64,000 nt of DNA from Melissococcus plutonius ATCC 35311 (GTDB taxonomy: Bacteria; Bacillota; Bacilli; Lactobacillales; Enterococcaceae). The DNA is taken from the NCBI RefSeq assembly GCF_000270185.1, contig NC_015516.1, positions 481,001 to 545,000 on the forward strand, in the 5' to 3' direction. The position numbers were made by a program, and so were the translations under genes. Of this stretch, positions 46,424 to 56,763 are shown one piece after another. Position 1 is the first letter of the stretch. Every line of letters begins with the position of its first letter. The notes under the pieces were generated by a model. That model was not told the origin of the DNA, made no database searches, and saw only the letters and a list, made by a program, of their open reading frames with translations.

Positions 46424-47314
46424 CTAACTATAAAATAATTTAATTTTAATATCTTGGTCATAATTACCAAATCCTCTACCAAAAAGTGTACATCCTCCTA
46501 CATGTTCAGCAGTCTCTTTAACTTGTATTTTAAGGTTCCAGATGTCTTCATGACTAGAAATATCTGAAATTTTAATAGAAGATAACGGTGCACCATCAAT
46601 ATAGGTGCCGTGATTCATAATACGAAGTGTTTTTAACAACCCATACTGGTTAACGTTATCTGGATACCAATCAGGAGTATATCTACCTCGAATATCAGCA
46701 AAATCTCCTGGACTTGTCCAGCTACCTAGCTCTATACCGTTTAGTGTAAAGGTAATATCAGAAGGCCAATTGTCATTGGCAAAAGGAAATTCAGAAGAAA
46801 TTTCCATTGAGATTTCAATCATTTCAAGTTTTTCATCTTGTAATAAGAAATTGGGAGATTGATATTCAACAAAACCCTTGGCAAACCAAATAATTCGTGC
46901 ATCCATTCGATTTGGATCCATAAAATATTTTGGTTCATCAACAAGACCAATAAAATCTGTCGAAGTAGCTAGACCACAAGTGGGTTCAACACGGTAATTT
47001 GTATAATGACCAATTGGAATTGAGGTTTCTTTTACATCAAAAGCATTAAATATTTTTTCTGGAAAGTTAATCTGAATTTTATCAACTTGAAGACGTGAAA
47101 TTTTTTTTTGTCCAATTTTTTCTGTTTTAATAATTTTTGCTTCTTCCAATTTTCGAATGTGCATGGTAATAATAGCACTGCTTAGATTTAATGCTTGAGC
47201 GATTTCCTTTACGTTCAATTTATTTTTGGCCAACAATTGGATAATTTGAATACGTACATTACTTGCTAACGCTTCAAAAACAACGAGAGATTCATTATTA
47301 ATTTCTATCTGCAT
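46424..47314 (-). CDS. ArsR-type winged-helix regulator with a large C-terminal sensor domain
   Basis: A 296-residue protein. Residues 1-75 form an ArsR-like winged helix (FEALASNVRIQIIQLLAKNK, LNVKEIAQALNLSSAIITMHIRKLEEAKII). The rest is a beta-rich domain (YRVEPTCGLAT, WFAKGFVEYQSPNF, SDITFTLNGIELGSWTSPGDF, RGRYTPDWYPDNVNQYG) characteristic of a family of predicted regulators that accompany plant-glycan genes. The ligand is unknown. Divergent from the GH43 arabinanase gene, so control of that gene by arabinan-derived sugars is the simplest reading. Cysteines are few, so metal sensing is unlikely. SD GGAAAG before ATG 47314. Intact. Confidence 0.78.
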   Translation of the reverse strand: MQIEINNESLVVFEALASNVRIQIIQLLAKNKLNVKEIAQALNLSSAIITMHIRKLEEAKIIKTEKIGQKKISRLQVDKIQINFPEKIFNAFDVKETSIPIGHYTNYRVEPTCGLATSTDFIGLVDEPKYFMDPNRMDARIIWFAKGFVEYQSPNFLLQDEKLEMIEISMEISSEFPFANDNWPSDITFTLNGIELGSWTSPGDFADIRGRYTPDWYPDNVNQYGLLKTLRIMNHGTYIDGAPLSSIKISDISSHEDIWNLKIQVKETAEHVGGCTLFGRGFGNYDQDIKIKLFYS

Positions 47315-47563
47315 ATCTATTCTTTCCTTTCAAAAATATATTAACATATAACTAATCTTATTAGTATTATTTTTAATAAATAGACTTGCTAAAAATATTT
47401 ATATTAATTATAATTTGTATAAATAAATTTTATTAATGTAAATATAATTTATGCTATTTAGAGATCAATAATAACTATAAGCTATCTTAAAATAGAATAT
47501 TTTCTAGTAATTATCATTATTTATATTAAATGCAAAAATAATTTTTTTCTTTTTCTAATTTTG

Positions 47564-47592
47564 TTACAAAAACAAGGAAGATTTGCTATAAA
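47564..47592 (+). promoter_or_regulatory. Promoter of the GH43 arabinanase gene
   Basis: TTACAA (47564-47569), 17-base spacer, TATAAA (47587-47592). Confidence 0.5.
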
Positions 47593-47598
47593 TCTTAA

Positions 47599-47612
47599 TG
47601 ATAGCGCTCTAT
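47599..47612 (+). promoter_or_regulatory. cre-like site at the arabinanase transcription start
   Basis: TGATAGCGCTCTAT keeps the TGWNANCGNT core of a catabolite-responsive element (two mismatches at the end). Its position overlapping +1 is typical for CcpA repression. Confidence 0.4.
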
Positions 47613-47753
47613 TGAAATAAACAAGCTATTCTAAATCTAAAAAATAAGCATTTTAACTACTTTTTTCTATCTACTTACTTTAACCAATTTTAAATGAAAA
47701 TAAAAATGTTTTAATAAACAACCTATTTTTCAACTAAAGGGAGAGTACAATTT

Positions 47754-48938
47754 TTGATTACTACTGATGGGGTTCATGATCCAACAATTATTGAAGAAAA
47801 TGGAAAATTTTATTTATTTTCTACAGATACACAACAACCACCAACAACTGGCGTACCGATTCGTACTTCTGTGGATCTAGTTCACTGGAAATTTGAAAAA
47901 TCTGCAATGAAAGATGTGCCAAAACAGGCAAAAGAATGGAGTGGTGCTAAGGGATTATGGGCACCTGAAATCATTTATATGAATGGGGAGTATCGAATGT
48001 ATTATTCGGCATCTACTTTTGGCAGTACGACTTCATTGATCGGACTAGCAAGCGCCCCTCATCCACTAGGTCCCTGGAAAGATCAAGGAACAGTTATCAA
48101 AACGAATAAAGATCTAGCAAACCACAATGCAATTGATGCAAATATATGTTTAGATCATAAGGGCAATCCTTGGCTGGTTTATGGTTCATTTTTTGGTGGT
48201 ATTTATATTACACAAATTAATCTAAAAACAGGAAAATTAATGAGAAAGGACTATGGAACAAAAATTGCTGAACGTTTGCAGATTGTTGATAATGCGATTG
48301 AGGGACCGTTCATTTATTATAATCCAAAGACCAAGTATTATTATTTATTTGTTTCATTTGATTCACTGAGCAATAGTTATAATATTCGGGTGGCTCGTTC
48401 CAAAGAGATTACAGGACCCTATGTTGACATGAACGGCTATCAAATGACAAATTTAACTGAACAGCCAGAAAAAATTGGTGTTAAGCTATTAGGTAGTTAT
48501 CAATTTAGACAGGAAGCACCCGTATTTGCTCCAGGACATAATTCTATTTTCAAAAGAAATGATGGTATACTTTTTATGGTTCATCATATCCGTAAAAAAC
48601 CTTTTACTGAAGAATTTGCATTGAATATACGTCGTCTATTTTGGTTAGAAAATGGCTGGCCGGTCGTTTCTGCTAGCTGCTTTGCTGGTGAAGTAGCTAG
48701 ACAACCAAAACAAGAAGAATTAATGGGCAATTGGGAAATCGTTCAATTTGAAAATCATTCTGATCGAATTCTCTCTAGGGAAATTTATTTGAATAAAGTA
48801 ACAAGATTGGAACATAGTTATTTAGTAAATGATCAAGAATTCATCCCTTATTATGAAATGAAGACGAATCAGCCAACGCTTTATTTATCTGGATTGGACA
48901 AGAATGGACGAGCCTTTATCGCTAAAAAAATGAAATAG
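47754..48938 (+). CDS. GH43 endo-arabinanase-like glycosidase
   Basis: A 394-residue protein with the GH43 arabinanase fold: catalytic base D9 in DGVHDPTII, IDANICLDHKGNPWLVYGSFFGGIY (pKa-modulating Asp), catalytic acid Glu in VDNAIEGPFIYY, and the metal-site histidine region APGHNSIF. These motifs match the endo-1,5-alpha-arabinanase subfamily rather than xylosidases. A C-terminal beta-barrel domain (from about 320) matches two-domain Abn2-type enzymes. No signal peptide is visible from the TTG start at 47754, which has AAAGGGAG at the right distance, so it would act on imported arabino-oligosaccharides. A longer exported form is excluded by stops upstream. Intact; it would feed arabinose to AraA. 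Confidence 0.83.
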   Translation: MITTDGVHDPTIIEENGKFYLFSTDTQQPPTTGVPIRTSVDLVHWKFEKSAMKDVPKQAKEWSGAKGLWAPEIIYMNGEYRMYYSASTFGSTTSLIGLASAPHPLGPWKDQGTVIKTNKDLANHNAIDANICLDHKGNPWLVYGSFFGGIYITQINLKTGKLMRKDYGTKIAERLQIVDNAIEGPFIYYNPKTKYYYLFVSFDSLSNSYNIRVARSKEITGPYVDMNGYQMTNLTEQPEKIGVKLLGSYQFRQEAPVFAPGHNSIFKRNDGILFMVHHIRKKPFTEEFALNIRRLFWLENGWPVVSASCFAGEVARQPKQEELMGNWEIVQFENHSDRILSREIYLNKVTRLEHSYLVNDQEFIPYYEMKTNQPTLYLSGLDKNGRAFIAKKMK

Positions 48939-49126
48939 ATAGCGGAGTGATTTTAATTTATCAAATGTCTATATTGGATAAATTATACAAATGAATGAGA
49001 TGATTTTATTTCTTTTGATTGTAAAAGAAATGTCTTAAAATAATAGATTTAGAAAATTAAAAAAATAATAAAATTTTTAATTGTTCTATTTTCTTTTTCA
49101 AAGTCATCTTTAAAAGATCTACCATA

Positions 49127-49157
49127 AGGTAAACCTATACTTTGTATAGCTTTACCT
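49127..49157. promoter_or_regulatory. Inverted repeat over the ABC-operon promoter
   Basis: AGGTAAACCTATA (49127-49139) and TATAGCTTTACCT (49145-49157) are complementary except for one pair, around a 5-nt centre. TATAAT follows at 49157-49162 as a possible -10, so this is a candidate operator for the N-glycan importer operon. Confidence 0.5.
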
Positions 49158-49183
49158 ATAATTTGTTTATTTTTATTCAAAAA

Positions 49184-49197
49184 TGAAAGCGTTAAAA
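49184..49197 (+). promoter_or_regulatory. cre site upstream of the N-glycan importer operon
   Basis: TGAAAGCGTTAAAA matches TGWNANCGNTNWCA at 13 of 14 positions, downstream of the candidate -10. Position and sequence suit CcpA repression. Confidence 0.55.
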
Positions 49198-49238
49198 TTA
49201 AATTAAGAATAAAAAAGAAAGGAGGAGAGATAGGAATA

Positions 49239-50183
49239 ATGGAAAGATCAACAAAAAACACCTTCTTTCGAAATATTTGGCGTTATAAGACACTTATTTT
49301 AATGGCTTTGCCTGGGATGGTTTAGATGATCTTTTTCTTTTATATCCCAGTATTAGCAAATGTGGTTGCGTTTAAAGATTTTCATATTTCGCCTGATGGT
49401 TTTATGGCTAGTTTAAAAGCTAGTCCCTGGGTAGGTTGGAATAATTTTAAGTTTTTATTTTCCTCAAATGAAGCTTTTCTAATTACTAAAAATACAGTTC
49501 TTTATAATGTTGCTTTTATTCTTTTAAACTTATTTATTTCTGTTTTTTTCGCTATTGTAATGAGTGAATTAAGAAATAAAAAATTAGTAAAAGTTTATCA
49601 AACGATGTCCTTATTGCCTTATTTCTTGTCTTGGGTAATCATCAGTTATTTTGTTTACGCTTTCTTAAGCCCAGATAAGGGTGTATTTAATCAATGGATT
49701 ACGGCACATCATGGGACACCAATCAATTGGTACAATGAACCAAAATTTTGGCCATTTATCTTGATATTTGTTGGTGTTTGGAAAGGAATTGGTTACAACA
49801 GCATTATCTATTTTGCTTCTGCAATGGGGATTGATCCTACATATTATGAAGCTGCAACGGTTGATGGTGCTAATAAATGGCAACAAATTAAAAATGTAAC
49901 ACTTCCTCAGTTAGTTCCATTAATGTCAATTATGACTATCTTAGCTGTTGGAAACATTTTTCGAGCGGATTTTGGACTATTTTTCAATGTGACTAGAAAT
50001 TCAGGATCTTTACATCAAGTAACAGCTGTATTGGATACCTATATATATAATGGATTGACAGCCACAGGTGATATTGGTATGACTGCTGCAGCAGGACTTT
50101 ATCAATCGGTTGTTGGGTTTGTATTGTTGATTATTTCAAATGGCATTGTTCGTCACTTTGATAGCGGTTCAGCATTATTTTAA
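49239..50183 (+). pseudogene. ABC permease of the N-glycan importer (NgtP1-like), in-frame TAG
   Basis: CUT1 permease with six helices and EAA loop YYEAATVDGANKWQQIKNVTLPQ. ATG 49239, with a strong AAAGGAGGAG, opens MERSTKNTFFRNIWRYKTLI and LMALPGMV, then TAG at 49323-49325, codon 29. The frame continues MIFFFYIPVLANVVAFKDF. Relatives have tryptophan there (PGMVWMIFFFYIP), so TGG to TAG. Restart at ATG 49326 would lose the N-terminal tail and part of helix 1 and has no ribosome site. Together with the permease at 50201 and the lipoprotein at 51139 this is an importer of the type used by pneumococci for free N-glycans. Full length would be 314 residues. Confidence 0.85.
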
Positions 50184-50200
50184 AGGAAGGTGAAAACACT

Positions 50201-51120
50201 GTGAAAAAGGTTCCTGTTACGAAAGTACAAATTCGCTCATTTAATCGACCAGTCAATTTGTTTTTTAATCTTTTGGTGGCTATTTTTGCTATTTCTTGTG
50301 TTTTATCACTTATTTTTGTTCTTTCAATTTCATTTAGTAGTGAAGCAGATTTAGCGACATATGGTTATAGTTTTCTGCCTAGAGGCTTTAGTTTCTTTGG
50401 TTATACGTATTTATTTGATCAAATGCAAATAAATATTTTTCAATCTTTATTTATTACTATATTAGTAACCGTGGTAGGTACACTGATTAATAGTACGGTT
50501 ACTTTTTTATATGCTTATGTTATTTCACGTTCCAATTTTCCATTTAGACGTTTTTTTACCATTTTTTGTTTAATCACCATGTTGTTTTTACTAGGAATGG
50601 TTTCCAATTATTTAGTTGTAACAAACTTATTACAATTAAAAGATACGATCTGGGCATTGATTTTACCTATGGCCGTTAGTCCTTTTAATATTATTGTTAT
50701 GCGAACTTTTTTTAAACGTTCTGTTTCAGATTCAATAATTGAATCGGCTCGAATCGATGGTGCCTCTGAACTTAGAATCTTTGTTCAAATTGTTTTACCA
50801 TTAGCTGTTCCAGGCATTGCACGATTAGTTTATTTGCTGCTCTAGGTTATTGGAATGACTGGTTTAATGCATTGCTTTATATCGAAAAAGATAGTTTGGT
50901 ACCCTTACAGTATTTATTGATTAAAATTCAAAATAATATTCAATATTTAACACAAAATGCTGGTGCAGGTAGTCAAATAACAGGTGGTATGGCCGCTATC
51001 CCAAATGAATCTGCCCGAATGGCCATTGTAGTTATTTCTGTATTACCTATTGCAGTTAGTTATCCATTTTTTCAAAAATACTTTGTTAAGGGCTTAACTA
51101 TAGGTGGCGTCAAAGAATAA
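50201..51120 (+). pseudogene. ABC permease of the N-glycan importer (NgtP2-like), frameshifted
   Basis: The second CUT1 permease, starting at GTG 50201 after AAAGGAAGG. The EAA loop SIIESARIDGASELRIFVQIVLPLA is intact. Just after it, one A is missing at about 50819-50821 (GCACGATTAG; expected GCAACGATTAG), so the protein runs into RLVYLLL and stops at 50845. The +2 frame carries the rest, TISLFAALGYWNDWFNALLY to QKYFVKGLTIGGVKE at 51120. The last two helices are lost. Both permeases of this importer are therefore damaged by independent events. Full length would be 306 residues. Confidence 0.87.
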
Positions 51121-51138
51121 TTTTAGGAGGAATGTTTT

Positions 51139-52599
51139 ATGAAACATTGGAAAAGATTGCTTGTTGCAGGAATAGGTGTTCTCTCAGTTGGATTTTTAAC
51201 TGCATGTAATGGAAGTAGTCAAAAAAATAAGGCAGCAGGTGAAAGGGATAGTAAGATTCTACAAATGTATCAAAAAGGAGATAAGCCAGATAATTATGAT
51301 GCATTAATGAAAATTGCAAATAAACAAATCAAGGAAAAAACTGGTTATAAGTTTAATATTAAATATATCGGTTTTGGTGATTATGAAAAAAAGATGAATG
51401 TCATCATCTCTTCAGGCGAAAATTACGATCTCGCCTTTGCAGATAATTATGTGACAAATGCGCAAAAAGGTGCGTTTGCTGATCTGACAAAATTAGCACC
51501 AAAGTATGCCAAAGATGCCTATAACCAACTCGATAAGGCCTATATTAAAGGAAATTTGGTGGATGGTAAACTTTATGCTTTTCCAGTAAATGCTAATGTT
51601 TATGCAAAACAGGTACTAACCTTTAACAAACAGTATTTAGATAAATATAATTTATCAGTTGATGATATTCACACCTATAAAGATGCTGAAAAAATATTGG
51701 AAGCCTTCCATCAAAAAGAACCTAAAATTGCTGCATTTGCAATTGGACAGACATTTAAAGTTCAAGGAAATTACGATTATCCAATTGGAAATCAATTTCC
51801 TTTTGCTGTTGACCTAAATGGAAATAAACATAAAATCATCAATCAATATGAAGATAAAAATTTTATTGAACAACTAAAATTAATGCATCGTTGGTATGAT
51901 AAAGGCTACATTCCAGCAGATGCATCTACGAGTACCAAAGATTATCCAATGGAGGGAAATACTTGGTTTGTTCGTCAAGAAACCCAAGGGCCTTATGATT
52001 ATGGGGATACTGCCTTAAGTAGTGCTGCCGGACATGAATTAGTTTCAAAAGCGTTTACCGAACCATTAAAATCTACGGCACAAGCACAAATGGCGAATTT
52101 TGTTATTTCAAATACTTCAAAACATAAAGAAAAGGCAATGGAAGTATTAGGCTTGTTAAACAATGATCCTAAGTTGTTAAATGGATTAGTTTGGGGAATT
52201 GAAGGAAAAGCTTGGGAAAAAGTAGCAGGTAAAGAAGATAAAATTAAATTATTAAATGGATATAAACCAAAGACCCACATGGCTACTTGGAATACAGGAA
52301 ATAATAAAATTCTCTATACCCAAGATTCAATCACAGATAACATGATTAAAAAGCGCGACCAATCTATTGCTGATGCAAAAGACTCACCTATTTTAGGATT
52401 CAATTTTAATACAAAAAGCGTTAAAACAGAATTAAGTAATATTTCAAATGTGATGAACCAATATATGGATGGTCTAAATACTGGAACAGTAGATCCAGAT
52501 GAAACACTACCAAAATTAAAAGAAGCACTTGAAAATGCTGGTTATAATAAAGTACTTAAAGAAATACAAAAACAATACAATCAATTTTTAAAAGAATGA
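51139..52599 (+). CDS. Solute-binding lipoprotein with DUF3502-type C terminus (NgtS-like)
   Basis: A 486-residue lipoprotein: signal KRLLVAGIGVLSVGFLTAC with lipobox LTAC (cysteine 23), then a family 1 solute-binding fold (KIKEKTGYKFNIKYIGFGDY, GENYDLAFADNYVTNAQKG, GKLYAFPVNANVYAKQVLTF) and the DUF3502 tail (ILGFNFNTKSVKTELSNISNV to the end). This tail is characteristic of binding proteins such as pneumococcal NgtS that bind whole high-mannose or complex N-glycans. Context (DUF624 protein, GH92, GH125, GH38 nearby, EndoE at 4 kb) supports this substrate. AGGAGG precedes ATG 51139. Intact, unlike its permeases. Confidence 0.82.
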   Translation: MKHWKRLLVAGIGVLSVGFLTACNGSSQKNKAAGERDSKILQMYQKGDKPDNYDALMKIANKQIKEKTGYKFNIKYIGFGDYEKKMNVIISSGENYDLAFADNYVTNAQKGAFADLTKLAPKYAKDAYNQLDKAYIKGNLVDGKLYAFPVNANVYAKQVLTFNKQYLDKYNLSVDDIHTYKDAEKILEAFHQKEPKIAAFAIGQTFKVQGNYDYPIGNQFPFAVDLNGNKHKIINQYEDKNFIEQLKLMHRWYDKGYIPADASTSTKDYPMEGNTWFVRQETQGPYDYGDTALSSAAGHELVSKAFTEPLKSTAQAQMANFVISNTSKHKEKAMEVLGLLNNDPKLLNGLVWGIEGKAWEKVAGKEDKIKLLNGYKPKTHMATWNTGNNKILYTQDSITDNMIKKRDQSIADAKDSPILGFNFNTKSVKTELSNISNVMNQYMDGLNTGTVDPDETLPKLKEALENAGYNKVLKEIQKQYNQFLKE

Positions 52600-52637
52600 A
52601 CAAGATAAATGCATTATAATTAAATTTAAATAAACGA

Positions 52638-52680
52638 AAATTTACGAAAAATTAAAAAACAATTTTTCGTAAATTTTTTT
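52638..52680 (+). terminator. Terminator of the importer operon
   Basis: AAATTTACGAAAAATT (52638-52653) and its complement (52661-52676), 7-nt loop, T tail. Confidence 0.85.
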
Positions 52681-52850
52681 CTTATTAAAATATAATTCAT
52701 TCATTCTATATTTTTGTGTATAATAAATAAAGAGAACGCTTTTTTATTGGTAAATAGAGTTAACTATCAGGAGAAAAACAAGCTACCTATTTAATAAGTT
52801 GACTCTAAATAGTGGCTATTTCGATTGAGTAATATAGAAGGGAAGAAAAA

Positions 52851-53465
52851 ATGTTAGGAAAAACTTTAGAAAATGTCTTTATAAAAATCTGGGTAATTAT
52901 TAAGCTAAACTTGATATTTTGGTTATTCAGTTTTAGTGGATTATTGGTGTTTGGAATTGGGCCTGCTTTAAAAACAATTAATGAATTATTCATAAATTAT
53001 AAATTTAACGACAAAGAAATAACCTTAAACACAAGCTGGTCGATTTATAAGAAAAATCTGTTAAGAGGAAATAGTCTTTTTTATACTTTTCTTCTAGCAT
53101 CAAGTTTTATTATTTACAATTTATTTTTATCTGTCCAAATTCAACGATTATCATTTCTAATTATTAATTTTTTATTACTATTTGCTTTACTTTTTATATT
53201 TACAATTTTTCAATATACTTTACTTTTAGATAGTTATTATGAAATTTCTTTCTGTTTGTTATTAAAATTAGCAATAATTTCTACTTTTGCTAATTTTTCA
53301 GCTTTTTTTAAATTAATCTTAGGAACAGGAATAATCTTTTTTATTACTTGGCGATACAAGGGTTTTATTCTTTTTTGTAGTATTGCAATGATTCAAATCT
53401 GGAGTTATTATGCGACTAAAAAATGGCGCATGTTAATCAATGAACGATTAGGTATTTATGAATAA
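52851..53465 (+). CDS. DUF624 (YesL-like) membrane protein
   Basis: A 204-residue membrane protein with about five helices and the DUF624 signature LVFGIGPALKTINEL (30-45). Second member of this family in the window. Function unknown; genes of this family travel with DUF3502-type binding proteins and YesM/YesN pairs. SD AGAAGGGAAG before ATG 52851. Its last codons overlap the histidine kinase start by 8 bases, indicating tight coupling with the sensor. Intact. Confidence 0.82.
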   Translation: MLGKTLENVFIKIWVIIKLNLIFWLFSFSGLLVFGIGPALKTINELFINYKFNDKEITLNTSWSIYKKNLLRGNSLFYTFLLASSFIIYNLFLSVQIQRLSFLIINFLLLFALLFIFTIFQYTLLLDSYYEISFCLLLKLAIISTFANFSAFFKLILGTGIIFFITWRYKGFILFCSIAMIQIWSYYATKKWRMLINERLGIYE

Positions 53466-55179
53466 ACAACTCCTAAATAAAAAAATGTTATTGAATCGCT
53501 TAGTAAAAAAATATGCATTTATCCTGGTTGCTTTAATTTTAATTAGTCTGATCGGTTTGAGTTTAAACATCTATTTGCAATATAAAATAAGTGGAAATGA
53601 AGTAGTTACAGATATAGCTGAAATGATCAATCATTCTATCGAGGAACAATATATTGAAGGACATAATATTTTAAATGAATTAACAAATGATCAAAAAAAA
53701 TTAACAAGCTTAGATAGATATATGAATACTTCTATTTCAGAATATTTGAATTACTCTTATACCCAAGAAGAAAAAAATGGGAGTTATTTCTTTTTACCTA
53801 GTCAAATACAGTACTATTATACAACCAATCCTAATATTGAATCTATTATGATTGTACTGAATAATTATAATGAATTTTATCTATCGACAAAACAAAATAA
53901 AGGTGGACAAAAGATCAAAGGAATACCAAAGTTGTCTAACCAATTTTACTTAGCTTATCCCATAACGAATCTAGCGACTTTAAAAGTGGTAGGAACCTTC
54001 TATATTAAATTCTCATCAAAAGGTATTATAAACCATTTAAGCCAGCAATATCATTCAGCAAATGTATCTGCCTATATTTTTTCAAATACAAATCATCTCC
54101 TGTTTTACTACAATAACCTAAAAGGAAAAAAAGATACGAAAAATCAAATGAATTTACCGTTTATTGAGAAACAAACAACGTTTATCAATCAAAAAGAAAA
54201 AAATAACTTTTGTTTTATTAATCGGTTAGAAACAAAAAAACATCTGACTATCTTTATAGCTGTCACAAAAAAAAGCATACTCCGGCATGTACTAGGTGGC
54301 TTACAGATTGTATTAATTGGAAGTATCATATTAATGGGTATTTTACTGTATTTGCTTTTTCGAACATTTACAAATTATTCTAGACAAGTATCGACAATTC
54401 TCTATTCAATGACCAAGGTTTCACAAGGAAATATTCATACACGAATTGATGAGAAAAATATCCAATATGAATTACAGGATGTAGCAAGTGGAATTAATAG
54501 AATGCTTGATAGCATGGAACAATATATAGCAGATATCTATAAACTAAAGATTAAACAACAAGAAGCGAATATGCGTGCTTTACAATCACAAATTCATCCA
54601 CACTTTTTGTATAATACATTGGAATATATTCGAATGTATGCATTAAGCGAAGGTTGTGAAGAATTAGCAGAAGTAGTTTATGTTTTTTCAGCTCTTCTAA
54701 GAAATACTATTGACCAGACAAAAACAACAACATTGGAACAAGAACTAAATTTTTGTGAGAAATATGTGTTTCTTTATCAAATGCGTTATCCAAACCAGAT
54801 TACTTATAAATTCGAATTAGTACCAGAACTTAAAAATTTAATATTACCTAAGTTTTCTATACAACCATTGATTGAAAACTACTTTGTTCATGGTATTGAT
54901 CTTACTAGAGAGGATAATGCAATAAGGGTTTGGACAAATGTAGATGGTCCAAAAGTGGAAATTTATATTGAAGATAACGGGAAAGGGGTTACAACAGATA
55001 GATTACTTATGATTCAAAAAAAATTAATGAATCATCAAGGCCAGTTATCTGACTCAATTGGTATACAAAATGTTAATGAACGGTTACGTATCTATTTTGG
55101 TTCAACATTTTTAATGACAATTCAACAGAATAGAGAAAAAGGGTTAACTCTTAAACTTTGTTTTGAAAAGGAGAATTAA
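53458..55179 (+). CDS. YesM-type sensor histidine kinase
   Basis: A 573-residue membrane kinase. Helix 1 at about 18-40, an extracellular sensor of about 230 residues, helix 2 (VLGGLQIVLIGSIILMGILLYLLF, about 275-300), a HAMP linker, a histidine-kinase domain of the LytS/YesM kind with the phospho-acceptor in LQSQIHPHFLYNTLEYIRMY (H at about 380), and a HATPase with IEDNGKGV (N box) and SIGIQNVNERLRIYFG. YesM/YesN pairs activate nearby carbohydrate ABC operons, here probably the N-glycan importer. Intact, but its partner regulator is disrupted. Confidence 0.88.
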   Translation: MNKQLLNKKMLLNRLVKKYAFILVALILISLIGLSLNIYLQYKISGNEVVTDIAEMINHSIEEQYIEGHNILNELTNDQKKLTSLDRYMNTSISEYLNYSYTQEEKNGSYFFLPSQIQYYYTTNPNIESIMIVLNNYNEFYLSTKQNKGGQKIKGIPKLSNQFYLAYPITNLATLKVVGTFYIKFSSKGIINHLSQQYHSANVSAYIFSNTNHLLFYYNNLKGKKDTKNQMNLPFIEKQTTFINQKEKNNFCFINRLETKKHLTIFIAVTKKSILRHVLGGLQIVLIGSIILMGILLYLLFRTFTNYSRQVSTILYSMTKVSQGNIHTRIDEKNIQYELQDVASGINRMLDSMEQYIADIYKLKIKQQEANMRALQSQIHPHFLYNTLEYIRMYALSEGCEELAEVVYVFSALLRNTIDQTKTTTLEQELNFCEKYVFLYQMRYPNQITYKFELVPELKNLILPKFSIQPLIENYFVHGIDLTREDNAIRVWTNVDGPKVEIYIEDNGKGVTTDRLLMIQKKLMNHQGQLSDSIGIQNVNERLRIYFGSTFLMTIQQNREKGLTLKLCFEKEN

Positions 55180-55182
55180 AAA

Positions 55183-56692
55183 ATGTATCATGTATTGTTG
55201 GTTGATGATGAATATATGATTGTTAAAGGATTAAAACGATTGATTGGGAACAAGAAGGATTTATCATTATAGAGACGGCTAGAAATGCTAAAGAAGCAAT
55301 AGCAGCAATGACAGAAAAAACAATTCATTTAATTGTGACAGATATAACCATGCCAGATATAGATGGTTTGACGTTCATTAAAACTGCTCAAAAAAATTTT
55401 TCATCCTTTGAATTTATAATATTATCTGGTTATCAAGAATTTAACTTTTTAAAAAGTGGGCATCAATTAGGGATGATCAATTATTTACTGAAACCGGTTA
55501 ACAGAGATGAATTACTCACTAGTGTAAGAAAAGTAAAGAAACAATTAGACTATAGAAATCAACAAGCTAAAAAAATGAATGCTATTTAAAAACACTTCTT
55601 TCTCAATGGATAAAAAGTGAGACAGATTTAACGAATGAAGAGGAATTTAAACAGGTATTAAAAATTAATGAAACAAATCAGTGGACTGTTCTGCTTTTAG
55701 AGATACCAAAAGAATTACAATCTTTAGTTTTTGGTTGGTTAGTTGAACAATCATTCATACAAGTTGATTCAAAAACCATCAATAATAAATTATTTATTAA
55801 CCTGATTTTTAGAGGAAATGAATTTCAATTATTTCAATGGATCAATCAACAGTCATTCATCCTGGGTACAGAAGATCGTTGGTTGTTTAGTATAGGAGAG
55901 ACGACAACCAATTGGAAAGACATACCAAAAAGTTATTGTAAAGCAAAACAAATATTGCAATATCATAAATTCTATCAACCAACAAAAAAAAATATACTAT
56001 CCACTGACTTTGAAAAAAATTTTGATTTGTCGCAAGAGATCATCAATTTTAATAAAATTCTTATGCTAAATGATGAAAAAACGATTCAAAAAACCTTACA
56101 AAATATTTTTAATAAAATGCAAAAAACTGGTGCGTATCCAGATGATGTTCGGCATATCGTTTTTACATTATTTATGGATATATATCGTCACCTTAGCTAT
56201 CTAGGGGAACAGGATTATCATAAAATCTTAGATGCAATTAATCAATCTAGCTCGATAGATGAATTGTATATACTTTTGCTTGAAACAATTCAACAAGTTT
56301 CAAAAGAAAAATTAACCTATGTATATTCAGAAAATATTCAAAAAGCAATTCATATTATCCATGAAGAATATAAAAAAGATATCACACTGAAATCAATTGC
56401 AAAACAATTGCATTTAAATGTAATGTATCTAGGACAATTATTCAAAAAGGAAACTAAAAGAAGTTTTTCTCAATATTTAAATCAATATCGAATGAAAAAA
56501 GCTCGACAATTACTTTTATACTCAAACAATACAATGAATGAAATTGCTTTTAAAATAGGTTATAACAATAGTACGTATTTTTTCCATAAGTTTAAGAAAA
56601 TGAATCATTTAACACCAAAGGAATTTCGTGAAAAATATCTTTATAACAATCGAATACTTGATCATAAAATAAATAAAAATAACAAACAATGA
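55183..56692 (+). pseudogene. YesN-type response regulator (receiver + AraC domain), two frameshifts
   Basis: ATG 55183 after AAAAGGAG starts MYHVLLVDDEYMIVKGLKRLI, the receiver with acidic pocket DDE. Immediately after, GATTGGGAACAAGAAGG lacks one GATT relative to the expected GATTGATTGGGAACAAGAAGG (4-nt deletion near 55240), ending the first frame. The second frame carries the phospho-acceptor segment VTDITMPDIDGLTFIKTA and YLLKPVNRDELL, then is stopped by a missing T at 55584-55587 (GCTATTTAAAA). The third frame (55590-56692) contains the linker and an intact AraC domain, TLKSIAKQLHLNVMYLGQLFKK to IGYNNSTYFFHKFKKMN. No fragment joins receiver and DNA-binding domain, so signal transduction from the intact YesM kinase should fail. 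Repaired length is about 504 residues. Confidence 0.9.
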
Positions 56693-56763
56693 AAAGAAAA
56701 ATCATTAATTAGACCTAAAAATCTTATTTTCCAAATAGAACTATTATTGATCATTTACTATTA

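Larger units (their letters stand above)
47315..47753. other. Regulatory intergenic region between divergent regulator and arabinanase genes
   Basis: About 440 AT-rich bases containing the promoter and cre-like site listed separately, and the SD AAAGGGAG for the arabinanase. No other gene is visible. Confidence 0.5.
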
